NCBI GenBank assembly: GCA_003251955.1
Contig: QKDV01000045.1
Location: 1-7,498, forward strand
Source: Methanospirillum hungatei
GTDB taxonomy: Archaea; Halobacteriota; Methanomicrobia; Methanomicrobiales; Methanospirillaceae
Reading direction: 5' to 3'
Length of the DNA stretch: 7,498 nt
The first letter of the stretch is position 1. Each line of letters starts with the position of its first letter. The position numbers were made by a program, and so were the translations under genes. A model generated the notes under the pieces. That model ran no database searches. It was not told the origin of the DNA and saw nothing but the letters and a program-made list of their open reading frames with translations. This document shows, one piece after another, positions 6,908 through 7,498 of this stretch.

Positions 6908-7498
6908 ATGAATTCTTCTGTGCAATGCACGATTTTTCGTCTTCTCTCACAAGAGTATGACCTTGCTTCATCTCATGGAGAATTTCTTCATTTTGAGAAC
7001 CCATATCAGATTCTCATTGCAACCATCCTTTCAGCCCAGACAACTGATCGGACAGTAAACCTGGTAACTAAAGAACTGTTTGCACGATATCCTGATCCAG
7101 CATCACTTTCTGCTGCTAGTCAGGAAGATGTAGAAATAATAATTCATGCGACCGGGTTCTTCCATGCGAAGGCTCGCAACATCATTGCAGCAGCCCGGAC
7201 TCTTATAAATTCATATGGTGGAGAAGTTCCTGATGAGATAAGCAAACTGGTAACACTTCCGGGAGTCGGTCGTAAGACTGCAAACATCGTGATTCATCAT
7301 GCATTTGGTAGGGCCGATGGCATAGCTGTGGATACTCATGTGAGAAGGCTTTCAGAGAGGCTTGGTCTCACTGATCATACCGATCCAAACCAAATTGAAC
7401 AGGATCTTCTGAGGTTGTTTCCGAAAGAGGTCTGGGGTGATGTCAATGGCTTGTTTATTCTTCATGGTAGGAAGGTATGCCATGCAAGGAAACCTGCC
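6908..7498 (+). CDS. nth: Endonuclease III (DNA glycosylase/AP lyase), 3' end beyond window
   Basis: This is a base-excision repair enzyme that removes oxidised pyrimidines and nicks abasic sites by its lyase activity. The visible 197 residues run from the ATG to the window edge without a stop. Hallmarks are ILSAQTTD (40-47), the helix-hairpin-helix LPGVGRKTAN (117-126) with catalytic Lys123 (E. coli Lys120), and AVDTHVRRL (140-148) with catalytic Asp142 (E. coli Asp138). Cys191 in HGRKVCHARKP is the first of the four cysteines of the [4Fe-4S] cluster; the other three lie past the window end. No Shine-Dalgarno is seen, and the ATG is 10 nt after tRNA-Pro, so the mRNA may begin at the tRNA 3' processing point and be almost leaderless. 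An in-frame GTG at 6920 is a possible alternative start. Confidence 0.95.
   Translation, partial: MNSSVQCTIFRLLSQEYDLASSHGEFLHFENPYQILIATILSAQTTDRTVNLVTKELFARYPDPASLSAASQEDVEIIIHATGFFHAKARNIIAAARTLINSYGGEVPDEISKLVTLPGVGRKTANIVIHHAFGRADGIAVDTHVRRLSERLGLTDHTDPNQIEQDLLRLFPKEVWGDVNGLFILHGRKVCHARKPA

Overview
The window looks like chromosomal DNA from a methanogenic archaeon, most plausibly a Methanomicrobiales member with mid-range GC (Methanospirillum-like). That is inferred from an archaeal-type UMP kinase, a Mut7-C RNase, a tRNA without encoded CCA, TATA-like boxes, and a sequon-rich secreted subtilase with a repeat C-terminus. A bacterial-type (group I) GroES/GroEL pair sits among these genes; such pairs are known in Methanosarcina and relatives and are thought to have come from bacteria. 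No IS element, integrase, CRISPR array or rRNA is visible, and no gene-free stretch exceeds about 140 bp.

Layout. (1) 1-1929, plus strand: the 3' part of a secreted S8 (subtilisin-like) protease, then a 72-residue two-helix membrane protein. (2) 1941-3835, minus strand: the groES-groEL operon, with the groES stop codon inside the groEL Shine-Dalgarno sequence. (3) 3836-3975: a divergent intergenic region with a groES TATA box and a cluster of ATCAA/TTGAT half-sites, including a perfect 8-bp inverted repeat. (4) 3976-4443, plus: a winged-HTH regulator that is a candidate regulator of itself and of groESL. (5) 4416-5962, minus: an AmrS-type (AmmeMemoRadiSam) radical SAM enzyme, overlapped by 1 nt (TGATG) by a Mut7-C RNase/zinc-ribbon gene, whose 3' end overlaps the regulator gene by 28 bp tail to tail. 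(6) 6073-7498, plus: UMP kinase, tRNA-Pro(UGG), and an endonuclease III gene cut by the window end, starting only 10 nt after the tRNA.

How the genes work together. GroES and GroEL form one folding machine, and the neighbouring regulator with its repeated operator-like motif could be a local heat-shock or proteostasis control unit; this is inference from position and sequence repeats. The AmrS and Mut7-C genes look translationally coupled, which hints at a joint role, but the other two AmmeMemoRadiSam partners (Memo and AMMECR1 proteins) are not in the window. UMP kinase, tRNA-Pro and endonuclease III are housekeeping functions probably placed together by compact gene packing. The best candidates for something undescribed are the regulator/operator/groESL module, the AmrS-Mut7-C pair, and the tRNA-led endonuclease III transcript.
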